Shown here piece after piece: positions 56,397-64,000 of a stretch of 64,000 bases of DNA; positions within the stretch are counted from its first letter, which is position 1, and every line of letters begins with the position of its first letter. The notes under the pieces were generated by a model that saw only the letters and a list, made by a program, of their open reading frames with translations, was not told where the DNA came from and ran no database searches. The stretch comes from Porphyromonas asaccharolytica DSM 20707. GTDB taxonomy: Bacteria; Bacteroidota; Bacteroidia; Bacteroidales; Porphyromonadaceae. The translations under genes were made by a program, and so were the position numbers. The DNA is taken from assembly GCF_000212375.1 (NCBI RefSeq), contig NC_015501.1:1-64000 (forward strand), written 5' to 3'.

Positions 56397-59234
56397 ATGA
56401 ATCTAAAGCGAATGCTGTCTATGACTGTGGTTCTCCTGACCCTGATGCTACCTCGTGTAGCCTTTGCTCAGGATATGAGTCAACCACTACCCATAGACCC
56501 ACAAGTCCGTACGGGCAAGCTCGAAAATGGGCTGACCTACTTCATCCGTCACAATGAGCAGCCGAAGGATCGTGCTGAGTTTTACATCGCACAGCGCGTC
56601 GGTTCTATCCTCGAGGAGGAGAATCAGCGTGGTCTGGCTCACTTCCTAGAGCACATGTGCTTCAACGGAACGAAGAACTTCCCCGACAAGACGCTTATCA
56701 GCTACCTCGAGTCAAACGGTATGCGCTTCGGCTACAACCTCAACGCCTACACGGGTATCGATGAGACGGTCTACACCCTTATGGAGGCTCCTACAGAGCG
56801 CAAGGGCTTCATCGATAGCTGCCTACTTATCCTACACGACTGGAGTGGCTTCGTCACACTAGCTGATGAGGAGATAGACAAGGAGCGTGGCGTCATCACT
56901 GAGGAGTGGCGCTCTCGTGACAATGCACAGATGCGTATGCTCAATACGGCGCTCCCCAAGATCTACCCCAACAACCGCTACGGGCACCGCTTGCCTATCG
57001 GTCTGATGAGCGTGGTCAACGGCTTTAAGTACAACGAGCTACGTGACTACTACCACAAGTGGTACCGCCCCGACCTACAGGCTATCATCGTGGTCGGTGA
57101 TGTCGATGTAGACTATGTGGAGAAGAAGATCAAAGAGATGTTTGCCGACATACCCGCACCAGTCAATGCTGCGGAGCGTGTCTACTTCCCCGTAGAGGAC
57201 AATGATGAGCCTCTCGTAGCTATCGAAAAGGACAAGGAGGCTACCAGCACTGAGTTTATGGTTATGTTCAAGACAGACGCTATGCCTGTCGAGATGACCC
57301 GCACGATCGCTGGTGTCATGAAGAACTACCTATACGCTATCACAAACCGCATCCTCGATGAGCGCTTTACAGACATCATGCACAAGCCTAACCCCGCTTT
57401 CATCAGCGCAAACGGCTATCTGAGCAACTACTTCCTCGCTCAGTCTAAGGACGCTCTCACCTTTAGTGCTACGGCACGTGAGGGCGAGCTAGACATTGCG
57501 ATCAAGGCTCTGATGGCTGAGGTTGAGCGCGTACGTCAGTACGGCTTTACACAGGGCGAGTATGAGCGTGCACGCACAGGCCTCCTCAAGGCTTTTGAAA
57601 ACAGCTATAACGAGCGTGAGACACGCAAGAACAGCGCCTACGCTAACGAGTACAAGGACTACTTCACCACGGGTGGATACATCCCAGGCATCGAGATGGA
57701 GAAGGCCATGATGGAGCAGGTTGCTGCAAACATACCTCTAGATGTAGTCAACCAGATGGTACAGTCTCTCATCGGGGACAAGAACATGGTACTTATGCTC
57801 ACGGCTCCCGACAAGAAGGGACTCGTACTACCCACCGAGGCTGAGCTAGTGGCTAAGGTCAACGAGTACCGCAAGCTCCCCGTAGAGCCTATCAAGGACG
57901 CGGTCTCTGATATGAAGCTGATGGAGAAGGCTCCCAAGGCTGGCAAGGTCACCAAGCGTGAGGACAACCTACAGTTTGGTACGACTCGCCTCACCCTGAG
58001 CAACGGTATGGTTGTCTACCTCAAGACGACTGACTACAAGAAGAATCAAATCTCACTCACAGCTGTCGCTCCTGGTGGTACAAACGCTTATCTCAAGAAC
58101 GCTAAGGATCTACCTAACCTCAAGAACCTCAGCAGCGTCGTCGCACTAGGTGGTGTAGGCAAGTTTGACAATCCTACCCTCACCAAGGCACTCACTGGTC
58201 GTAGCGTCTCTGCTTCTGGCTCTATGGGTGGCACGAGGACTTACTTCAGTGGTATCTCTACGCTTGAGGATATGGAGACCTTCTTCCAGCTCCTCTACCT
58301 CCGCATGACACAGCCTAGACAGGATGCTGATGCCTTTGCCAACTGGCGCACCAATACGATCGAGCAGATCAAGAATATGGAGTCCAATCCTATGGTTTCA
58401 TTCCAGGACTCTCTTATCTATGCGCTATACGATAACAACCCTCAGATGCGACGCGCTACTGTTGCTGACATAGAGGCAGTCAACTACGACCGTGTGATGC
58501 AGATCTGGAAGGAGCGCATCGCTGACCTCGGTGACCTACAGCTATACTTCATCGGTAATGTAACTCCTGAGCAGCTGATTCCTTACCTTGAGAAGTATGT
58601 AGCCTCTGTACCCACCAAGGGCGGTAAGCACGACATGTGCAAGGAGCTCGTACCTGCAGTACGTCAGGCATCTATACGCATTGACTTCAAGAAGGAGCTT
58701 GCTACTCCTATGGCTATGGTCTTAGCAAGTTATACTGGCAAGCTACCCTACACGCTCCACAACGAGCTAGCTATGGAGGTACTCGGAGCTGTCATGGACC
58801 AGGTCTACACGGCTACCGTTCGTGAGGATGAGGGTGGTACATACGGTGTTAGCTCTGATGGATCTATCAGCGACACTCCTGAGGGTGAGACAACCTTCCA
58901 GATCTTCTACCAGACAGATCCTGAGAAGGTAGACAAGCTCAACAAGATCATCTACGCAGAGCTCGACAAGGTGGCTAAGAATGGTCCCGACAAGGAGATG
59001 TTTGACAAAACTATCCTCAACATGAAGAAGGACTATGCTGAGAATCTCAAGCAAAACGGCTACTGGCTCAGCCACATGATCGACTTCTTCTTCGATGGTC
59101 GTGACTTCCAGACTGACTACGAGAAGACGCTCAACGCTATCACGCCTGCAGACGTCCAGAAGATCGCTCAGGATCTCCTCAAGCAAGACCATCACATCGA
59201 GGTGATCATACGTCACGCTGAGGGTGCTAAGTAA
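56397..59234 (+). CDS. M16 family zinc metallopeptidase
   Basis: 945 residues starting at the ATG at 56397, which gives a signal peptide ending in RVAFAQ; in-frame ATGs from 56271 add residues before it. The inverted zinc motif HFLEH is at 82-86, with the downstream Glu in ERGVITEEWRS. Two to four M16 domains follow; the C-terminal half lacks the zinc motif, as usual. It probably degrades peptides in the periplasm. Relatives are often called insulinase-like or PqqL-like. Codon use is strikingly regular and suggests high expression. Confidence 0.92.
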   Translation: MNLKRMLSMTVVLLTLMLPRVAFAQDMSQPLPIDPQVRTGKLENGLTYFIRHNEQPKDRAEFYIAQRVGSILEEENQRGLAHFLEHMCFNGTKNFPDKTLISYLESNGMRFGYNLNAYTGIDETVYTLMEAPTERKGFIDSCLLILHDWSGFVTLADEEIDKERGVITEEWRSRDNAQMRMLNTALPKIYPNNRYGHRLPIGLMSVVNGFKYNELRDYYHKWYRPDLQAIIVVGDVDVDYVEKKIKEMFADIPAPVNAAERVYFPVEDNDEPLVAIEKDKEATSTEFMVMFKTDAMPVEMTRTIAGVMKNYLYAITNRILDERFTDIMHKPNPAFISANGYLSNYFLAQSKDALTFSATAREGELDIAIKALMAEVERVRQYGFTQGEYERARTGLLKAFENSYNERETRKNSAYANEYKDYFTTGGYIPGIEMEKAMMEQVAANIPLDVVNQMVQSLIGDKNMVLMLTAPDKKGLVLPTEAELVAKVNEYRKLPVEPIKDAVSDMKLMEKAPKAGKVTKREDNLQFGTTRLTLSNGMVVYLKTTDYKKNQISLTAVAPGGTNAYLKNAKDLPNLKNLSSVVALGGVGKFDNPTLTKALTGRSVSASGSMGGTRTYFSGISTLEDMETFFQLLYLRMTQPRQDADAFANWRTNTIEQIKNMESNPMVSFQDSLIYALYDNNPQMRRATVADIEAVNYDRVMQIWKERIADLGDLQLYFIGNVTPEQLIPYLEKYVASVPTKGGKHDMCKELVPAVRQASIRIDFKKELATPMAMVLASYTGKLPYTLHNELAMEVLGAVMDQVYTATVREDEGGTYGVSSDGSISDTPEGETTFQIFYQTDPEKVDKLNKIIYAELDKVAKNGPDKEMFDKTILNMKKDYAENLKQNGYWLSHMIDFFFDGRDFQTDYEKTLNAITPADVQKIAQDLLKQDHHIEVIIRHAEGAK

Positions 59235-59308
59235 ATAGCCCGAGCAGCTCTACAGAGATCTGTCTTACCTAGTGACACAACTCTGTAAGTAGCCAGCATA
59301 CGAACCGC

Positions 59309-59356
59309 GAGAGCGAGTAACTCTAGAGGGGCTAACTCTCGGAGTTACTCGCTCTC
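59309..59356 (+). terminator. 15-bp inverted repeat after the M16 gene
   Basis: GAGAGCGAGTAACTC (59309-59323) pairs perfectly with GAGTTACTCGCTCTC (59342-59356) around an 18-base loop. It lacks a T-run, so termination is inferred. Confidence 0.5.
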
Positions 59357-59399
59357 ACTTTGCTACTGGACAAGTTCTACACAGACCGATATGACAAAA

Positions 59400-59577
59400 T
59401 TGAGACTGTTGCAAAGTCAACAGTCTCACAATCTTGCGAGCAAGATTGTCTAGACTTTGCAGAAAGGATGAAGCGCAAGGCGCTGAGGGTGAGGTCTGAA
59501 GGGAGCATACCTCCGTATGTGACCGAAGCCGAATCCCGAAAGCAACACAGCGATTCGCCTTTATGCAACAGTCTCAA
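59400..59577. mobile_element. MITE-like element with 14-bp terminal inverted repeats
   Basis: TTGAGACTGTTGCA (59400-59413) and its exact inverse TGCAACAGTCTCAA (59564-59577) bound 178 bases. Inside the left end are two perfect small hairpins, GAGACTGTTG/CAACAGTCTC and ACAATCTTGC/GCAAGATTGT. There is no transposase gene. A small ORF across it is not considered real. A degenerate piece of the left end lies near 283-303. Target-site duplications are not clear. Confidence 0.6.
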
Positions 59578-59605
59578 ATTGTTTCATCTCGATTACGATA
59601 GAGTG

Positions 59606-59636
59606 TTGCGTATGTGAAGAATAAGTCTTACCTTTG
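59606..59636 (+). promoter_or_regulatory. Well-matched promoter upstream of a terminator
   Basis: TTG at 59606-59608, exactly 20 bases, then TACCTTTG at 59629-59636. It is one of the best promoter matches in the window, yet the next long gene is 245 bases away and a terminator intervenes. Confidence 0.65.
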
Positions 59637-59642
59637 CACTGT

Positions 59643-59707
59643 GTTTTTCATGGTGTTAGATTTTAAGGTTAATGAGAAGGGGCTGTCGTACTGACAGCCC
59701 CTTTTTT
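59643..59707 (+). ncRNA. Candidate short RNA or attenuated leader
   Basis: The promoter at 59606-59636 should start a transcript near 59643, and the terminator at 59679-59707 would end it after about 65 bases. It contains a 14-codon ORF (ATG at 59650, TGA at 59692) whose stop lies in the hairpin. It may be an sRNA or a leader-peptide attenuator for the lipoprotein/rSAM genes. Not matched to a known family. Confidence 0.4.
59679..59707 (+). terminator. Strong intrinsic terminator
   Basis: GGGGCTGTC (59679-59687) pairs perfectly with GACAGCCCC (59693-59701), followed by six T's. Confidence 0.85.
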
Positions 59708-59847
59708 ATGGTCGCTAATGCCATTGCCTCCAGCCCTCCTCGTGAAGGGGACTGCTTACTGTGCGAGTGAAGTCGTGACAGCCCCAGACTCCGCAAATCG
59801 CACGAGTGACAATTTGCAAAATTGGGGGCAGTCTCATCTTTTTGTAT

Positions 59848-59855
59848 TACATTTG
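59848..59855 (+). promoter_or_regulatory. -7 box for the lipoprotein/rSAM operon
   Basis: TACATTTG matches TAnnTTTG and lies 25 bases before the ATG at 59881. The 140 bases between the terminator and this box hold GC-rich inverted segments (GACAGCCCC and GGGGGCAGTC) but no gene. Confidence 0.55.
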
Positions 59856-59880
59856 CTGTAGTATCAAAGCTATCCACAAT

Positions 59881-60339
59881 ATGAAAAGAGTTTATCTATC
59901 CGTACGCTCGCTCCTCTCGGCAGGAGCCTCACTCCTACTGGGCTGGCTGGGATTCGCTAGTTGCACAGAGTCCCTAGGAGGCGGAATGGCTGAGTACGGC
60001 ACGCCCACAGTTGATTATGAGTTCAAGGTACGCGTCACGGACCAGGACGCTAAGCCTGTCGAGGGTCTTCAGGTAGACCTACCCAATGGCCGTGGAGACA
60101 AGAAGGAGCTCACCGATGCTCAGGGCAATGCTGAGCTAAAGGGTAGCTACACGGGCTTCCGCGGGGAGCATGGGGTAGTCCTAGAGGTCAAGGACATCGA
60201 TGGTGAGAAGAATGGCGTCGTCACAGACAAGCAGGTTACCGTAGAGGTCAAGGAGAGCGACTTCGTCAGCAAAGGCTCTGGACACTGGAACAACGGTAAG
60301 GTAAAGAAGAACATAGAGATCCAAGTGAAGCGTAAGTAG
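59881..60339 (+). CDS. Putative lipoprotein of an rSAM/lipoprotein system
   Basis: 152 residues with start at the ATG at 59881; the in-frame start at 59806 adds 25 residues before the signal. The lipobox is LGFASC, giving a lipidated Cys at 28. Shortly after comes the segment AEYGTPTVDYEFKVRV, and then a beta-sandwich-like domain with KPVEGLQVDLPN and LTDAQGNAELKG, similar to carboxypeptidase regulatory or transthyretin-like folds. LGFxSC and YGTPT also occur in the next gene. The paired radical SAM enzyme downstream identifies this as the Bacteroidota lipoprotein partner family. What is modified is unknown. Confidence 0.8.
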   Translation: MKRVYLSVRSLLSAGASLLLGWLGFASCTESLGGGMAEYGTPTVDYEFKVRVTDQDAKPVEGLQVDLPNGRGDKKELTDAQGNAELKGSYTGFRGEHGVVLEVKDIDGEKNGVVTDKQVTVEVKESDFVSKGSGHWNNGKVKKNIEIQVKRK

Positions 60340-60376
60340 TCGGGACAAATCACTGACCCGTCACTCTTATTATATT

Positions 60377-60634
60377 ATGAAGCGAACACTCTCAAACGTC
60401 TTCTCCAACCTCATCGTTGGCACGCTACTTACACTGATTGGCTGCTTAGGCTTCTCCAGCTGTAAGACGCGCACTACGCAGAGGACGAGCGAAGGCGACA
60501 AGACAGAGCAGCCCGATACGACTACGCTCGTCAAGCCTAGACCTAGACCAGACGGCATGGGCATGGTGATGTATGGCACGCCAACCACTATGTTTGAGCC
60601 TAAGCAGATCGTAGAGCCCAAGGAGCAGGAGTAA
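60377..60634 (+). CDS. Second small lipoprotein of the rSAM system
   Basis: 85 residues. The signal ends in the lipobox LGFSSC (Cys at 29). A disordered Thr/Arg/Pro-rich stretch follows, and then GMVMYGTPTTMFEPKQIVEP at the C-terminus. It shares LGFxSC and YGTPT with the preceding lipoprotein but lacks the folded domain, so it is little more than an anchor plus a candidate modification segment. It ends 22 bases before the rSAM gene. Confidence 0.75.
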   Translation: MKRTLSNVFSNLIVGTLLTLIGCLGFSSCKTRTTQRTSEGDKTEQPDTTTLVKPRPRPDGMGMVMYGTPTTMFEPKQIVEPKEQE

Positions 60635-60656
60635 GTCAGAGACTGTGATCTCATCA

Positions 60657-61796
60657 ATGAAACTAAGCAAGCATAAAGCCATCGGGCAGACGCTCCTACG
60701 TCCTGCCTTCAAGCAACGCATCGCACTCGATCTGCATCGTATCTTGCAGGCGGAGAATGTGCGTCGACACCCGATGACGACACTCTTCTGGGAGTGTACG
60801 CTACGCTGCAATCTGCACTGCGGGCACTGCGGTAGCGACTGTCGCGTGGAGAGTGGTGTCGACGAACTGTCGGTCGCTGACTTCATACAGATCATTGACG
60901 GGCTGACACCTCACGTCGATCCCAACAAGCTACTGGTCATCTTCACGGGTGGCGAGGCGCTCGTGCGGAAGGACATCGAGGAGGCGGGGCTTGCCCTCTA
61001 CCGTCGTGGCTACCCGTGGGGCATCGTGACCAATGGGATGCTACTCGATGCGCAGCGCTTGGATAGCTTGCGCCGTGCCGGACTACACACAGCAACGGTG
61101 AGCCTAGATGGCTTTGCCGAGGCGCACAACGCTCTGCGAGGACATCCGCTCAGCTACGAACGAGCTTGGCGGGCGATACAGCTACTCACGCAGGCCGAAG
61201 ACTTGGTCTGGGACGTGGTGACCTGTGTCAATCCGATGAACTTTGACACGCTCCCCGCCTTTCGTCAGCAACTGATCGATGCAGGCGTGAAGCGGTGGCG
61301 ACTCTTCTCGATCTTCCCTGTGGGGCGTGCGGCGGAGAATAAGCAGCTCCAGCTCTCCGACAGTCAGTACTACCAGATGATTCAGTTTATCATCGAGACG
61401 AACGAAGCGGGAGAGATCGAGGCGCAGTATGGCTGTGAAGGCTATCTAGGAGCCTTCGAGGGGCGTGCGCGTCAGCAGTTTTACCAATGTCGTGCCGGCG
61501 TAAACATAGCCTCTATCCTATGCGACGGCTCTATCAGCGCCTGCCCGAGTATTCGCTTCGACCACAAGCAGGGCAACGTGCATCACGACGACCTGTGGCA
61601 GGTGTGGGAGGAGCGCTTCGAGAGTTATCGTGATCGCTCGTGGGCTAAGACTGGTCCCTGTGCCGACTGCAAGAGCTGGAAGTACTGTCTGGGCAATGGT
61701 ATGCACCTACGAGACGATGAGGGCAAGCTCCTCGTCTGCCACCTCAAACGTCTTGAAGCGGGTGCCGAGGCACTACATGCCTCTGGAGCGAGATGA
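60657..61796 (+). CDS. Radical SAM/SPASM enzyme of an rSAM/lipoprotein system
   Basis: 379 residues from the ATG at 60657; a GTG at 60645 would add four. The 4Fe-4S cluster motif CNLHCGHC is at 51-58 (Cys51, 55, 58), followed by a further Cys at 62. A GGE-type segment (TGGEALVRKDI) is present. The C-terminal SPASM region has Cys residues in FYQCRAG, GSISACPSI, KTGPCADCKSWKYC and LLVCHLKR. SPASM enzymes usually modify peptides or proteins at side chains. Two lipoprotein genes precede it, and its stop overlaps queG by four bases. From memory this matches the NCBI rSAM_w_lipo family. Confidence 0.85.
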   Translation: MKLSKHKAIGQTLLRPAFKQRIALDLHRILQAENVRRHPMTTLFWECTLRCNLHCGHCGSDCRVESGVDELSVADFIQIIDGLTPHVDPNKLLVIFTGGEALVRKDIEEAGLALYRRGYPWGIVTNGMLLDAQRLDSLRRAGLHTATVSLDGFAEAHNALRGHPLSYERAWRAIQLLTQAEDLVWDVVTCVNPMNFDTLPAFRQQLIDAGVKRWRLFSIFPVGRAAENKQLQLSDSQYYQMIQFIIETNEAGEIEAQYGCEGYLGAFEGRARQQFYQCRAGVNIASILCDGSISACPSIRFDHKQGNVHHDDLWQVWEERFESYRDRSWAKTGPCADCKSWKYCLGNGMHLRDDEGKLLVCHLKRLEAGAEALHASGAR

Positions 61797-62749
61797 CCCA
61801 TCAGTCGCTGTCGCCTACGGAGCTGATCGTTCGCTATGCACACGATGAGCTACGCTTGAGTGCCGTAGGCTTAGCCCCAGCCGAGGCGGTTCCACCAGAG
61901 GTGTGGCGGGCTTATCAGCAGACCATCACAGGAGATGCTTACGCTGGGCTAGACTACCTACAGCGTTACGATGACGTTCGCGCAGATCCACGCAAGTTAC
62001 TCCCCGAAGCTAAGTCGATCATCGTCGTGGCGCAGAGCTATTACCCGCCTGTCAAGCAGCCACTAGAAGCACCCCAAGTAGCTTACTACGCTTACGGACG
62101 CGACTACCACAAGGTGGTGCGCAAAAAGCTCGAGCGTCTCCTCGCATTCATTCAGTCTGAGGTCGATCAAACAGCCACGGGGCGTGTCTGCTGCGACACG
62201 GCTCCGCTACTGGAGCGTTACTGGATCATGCAGAGCGGACTAGCCTATCAGGGACGCTCGAAGATGATGATCATACCTCGTCTAGGCACATTCTTTATCT
62301 ATGGCTTCCTCGTCGTATCCCTACCGCTAGAGTACGGTGCAGCGATAGATCGTAGCTACTGTGGTCGCTGTCGGAGATGTATCGACAGTTGTCCCGGAGG
62401 AGCTTTGCAGGCAGACGGCACTTTTCTAGCTGATCGCTGTCTAAGCTACCTAACGATCGAACATCGGGGCGCGTGGCCCGAGGGTGTCGCTGAGCGTCTA
62501 GGCAATAGACTCTTCGGCTGTGACGTCTGCCAAGCTGTTTGTCCGCACAATGCTCACTGCGCACCGCACGACGAGCAAGACTTTATGATCCGCCCCGCCA
62601 TTGCCCAGCTAACTTATGAACAGCTGGCCAGCTTTACCCCACAGCTCTACGAAACCTTAACGATAGGCTCCTCGATGCGACGATGCGCCTACGAAGACCT
62701 CCTACGCAATGCCGAGGCGGTCTTAGCCAATCATACCACTTCCCTATGA
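61793..62749 (+). CDS. queG: Epoxyqueuosine reductase QueG
   Basis: 318 residues. It reduces epoxyqueuosine to queuosine in tRNA and uses cobalamin and two 4Fe-4S clusters. The ferredoxin-like cysteines are Cys190, 193, 196 and 200 in CGRCRRCIDSCPGGAL and Cys243, 246 and 250 in CDVCQAVCPHN, plus Cys216. The N-terminal part has the QueG block AKSIIVVAQSYYPP. Its cobalamin need links it to the B12 genes of this window. It overlaps the rSAM gene (ATGA) and the following transporter gene. Confidence 0.94.
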   Translation: MTHQSLSPTELIVRYAHDELRLSAVGLAPAEAVPPEVWRAYQQTITGDAYAGLDYLQRYDDVRADPRKLLPEAKSIIVVAQSYYPPVKQPLEAPQVAYYAYGRDYHKVVRKKLERLLAFIQSEVDQTATGRVCCDTAPLLERYWIMQSGLAYQGRSKMMIIPRLGTFFIYGFLVVSLPLEYGAAIDRSYCGRCRRCIDSCPGGALQADGTFLADRCLSYLTIEHRGAWPEGVAERLGNRLFGCDVCQAVCPHNAHCAPHDEQDFMIRPAIAQLTYEQLASFTPQLYETLTIGSSMRRCAYEDLLRNAEAVLANHTTSL

Positions 62750-63729
62750 CAAGACACTACAACATAGCAGACCTACGAGGGCGCTTCATGCGCCGACTAA
62801 AAGACTATGGTCTCCCCCTCTCCATACTCATCGGCATCGTGGGCTATCGCCCGCTCTCCACGCTGAGTCCCGCCATCCCCTATATGCTGATGCTGATGCT
62901 CTTCTTTAGCTTTCTCAAGCTCACCCCTAGAGACCTGCGCATACGCCCCGTCCACTTCCTCCTACAGCTCATACAGATCGTGCTAGCTGTGGGCGGCTAC
63001 CTACTGGTGCGCTACTCAGGCATCTCCGAGAGTACGCTTCTCGCTGAGGGACTGATGATCTGCTTCTTCTGCCCCGCAGCCTCCGCATCGCCCGTAGTCA
63101 TCGGCTTCCTCGGAGGCAATGTCGCCCTAGGCACCACCTACGTCCTGCTCACCAGCGTGGGCGTCATCGCCTTAGCACCACTCCTGCTAGGCTTCTTCGG
63201 CAGTGGAGCAATGGACTACGGAGCCACCTTTGTACAGATCTTCTACCGCGTGCTACCCGTCATCACGCTGCCCCTACTCGTCGCTTGGGCCGTCCGCTAC
63301 GGCGTCAAGCCCGTCTATCGGGTACTCACTAAGATCCCCTCAGCCAGCTTCTGGGTCTGGCTTCTCTGCCTCTCACTCATTATGGCCAATACGGTACACT
63401 TCATTGCTGAGGAGCCACGAGAGATGATCCCGACGATGATCCTGTTAGGCGTCATGGGGCTGATCGCCTGCATCGTTCAGTTTGCCCTCGGCAAGTGGCT
63501 CAGCAAGCGAGTCCTCGGCGAGAGCATCACCCTCGGACAGAGCTTAGGACAGAAAAACTCAACCATCGCCATCTGGCTAGCGCAGAGCTACCTCAACCCG
63601 CTCTCCTCCGTCGCTATGGCCGCCTACTCTATCTGGCAAAACCTCCTCAACGCCTACCAGATACACCGCGCCACGCAACGCTCCGACAAAAAACCCTCCC
63701 ATAAGCGAAAGTCTAAACAAAACGATTAG
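62746..63729 (+). CDS. BASS/bile-acid-symporter-like membrane transporter
   Basis: 327 residues from the ATG at 62746, which overlaps the queG stop; an in-frame ATG at 62683 lies deep inside queG. About ten membrane segments. Blocks such as PYMLMLMLFFSFLKL, CFFCPAASASPVVIGFLGGN and GQSLGQKNSTIAIWLAQSYL fit the bile acid:sodium symporter fold. The substrate is unknown. Confidence 0.78.
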   Translation: MTRHYNIADLRGRFMRRLKDYGLPLSILIGIVGYRPLSTLSPAIPYMLMLMLFFSFLKLTPRDLRIRPVHFLLQLIQIVLAVGGYLLVRYSGISESTLLAEGLMICFFCPAASASPVVIGFLGGNVALGTTYVLLTSVGVIALAPLLLGFFGSGAMDYGATFVQIFYRVLPVITLPLLVAWAVRYGVKPVYRVLTKIPSASFWVWLLCLSLIMANTVHFIAEEPREMIPTMILLGVMGLIACIVQFALGKWLSKRVLGESITLGQSLGQKNSTIAIWLAQSYLNPLSSVAMAAYSIWQNLLNAYQIHRATQRSDKKPSHKRKSKQND

Positions 63730-63741
63730 AGGCCCCTCCTT

Positions 63742-64000
63742 ATGACGAGACGAAAAAGGATAACGCTATTGGTCATCGGAGCTACAGCTCTGGTGATACT
63801 GCTCTGCGGAGTATGGCTATGGCGCTCTATGCGCACGAGCAATCCGTGGGGCGCTAAGACTATTGGCGACATAGCCACACCCGCAGGCTACAGCCGTGTG
63901 GAGGCTCCCGCAGGGAGCTACACGGCTTATTTACGCGCCCTACCATTGAAGCCACGCGGTGCTAGGGTGCAGCTATACACGGGGAGCGATGCGCGCTTGC
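63742..64000 (+). CDS. DUF4846-domain protein, start only
   Basis: The reading frame from the ATG at 63742 stays open to the window end, so about 86 residues are visible. It starts with a signal or anchor (ITLLVIGATALVILLCGVWLW). Then comes GYSRVEAPAGSYTAYLRALP and LKPRGARVQLYTGS, which match the start of DUF4846 proteins. Function unknown; the rest lies outside the window. Confidence 0.7.
   Translation, partial: MTRRKRITLLVIGATALVILLCGVWLWRSMRTSNPWGAKTIGDIATPAGYSRVEAPAGSYTAYLRALPLKPRGARVQLYTGSDARL

Noticed and set aside
59360-59617. 85-codon ORF
   Set aside because: It spans the MITE-like element including both terminal inverted repeats; no independent coding support.
59656-59877. 73-codon ORF on the minus strand
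   Set aside because: It covers the terminator and the promoter of the lipoprotein operon; no motif.

Overview
The window looks like the start of a Bacteroidota chromosome, most likely a Porphyromonas of the P. asaccharolytica/uenonis type. This rests on gene content: dnaA at the left end, many TonB receptors, BspA-like and Ig-like surface proteins, DUF4249 and DUF4374 proteins, and promoters with the Bacteroidota -7 element TAnnTTTG. No database search was possible. All functions are read from motifs in the translated sequence.

Layout. 0.3-5.5 kb: dnaA, a sugar-N-acetyltransferase, a hotdog thioesterase and valS. 5.7-8.5 kb: a BspA-like repeat protein and, convergently, an AlkD-like repair protein. 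8.6-31 kb, all on the minus strand: a large cobalt/corrinoid region. It has a TonB receptor plus lipoprotein chelatase pair. An AdoCbl riboswitch heads an operon of about 11.5 kb (periplasmic CbiK homologue, TonB receptor, DUF4374 lipoprotein, PepSY protein, cbiHC, cbiET, cbiGF, cbiL). A second operon is btuFCD-like ABC transporter genes, cbiJD and cbiA. Together these encode the anaerobic route from sirohydrochlorin to cobyrinate a,c-diamide, mostly as two-domain fusions. 31-40.4 kb, plus strand: an Ig-like lipoprotein, nadE, a polyprenyl synthase, cvpA and sufBCD. 40.4-49.6 kb: an EamA transporter, a second Ig-like lipoprotein, a TonB receptor/DUF4249 pair, aguA-aguB for agmatine to putrescine, a TPR protein and ribH. 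49.8-59.2 kb: typA, two small outer-membrane barrels, xerD, aroQ, an O-methyltransferase, a four-helix membrane protein and an M16 peptidase. 59.8-64 kb: two small lipoproteins with a radical SAM/SPASM enzyme (an rSAM/lipoprotein system), then queG, a BASS-type transporter and the start of a DUF4846 gene.

The intergenic regions are rich in structure. There are arrays of the heptad TCTAAYY, some phased against promoter -7 boxes. There are three dispersed composite palindromic elements, a three-copy 135-bp tandem hairpin repeat, a hairpin core shared by two loci, and a MITE-like element with 14-bp terminal inverted repeats.

The strongest leads are the rSAM/lipoprotein locus; a short ORF between the cobalamin riboswitch and the first structural gene; a CbiA whose glutaminase cysteine position reads Gly; and a CbiK homologue that has lost a conserved His and sits next to a Xus-like receptor/propeller/PepSY trio inside the B12 operon.
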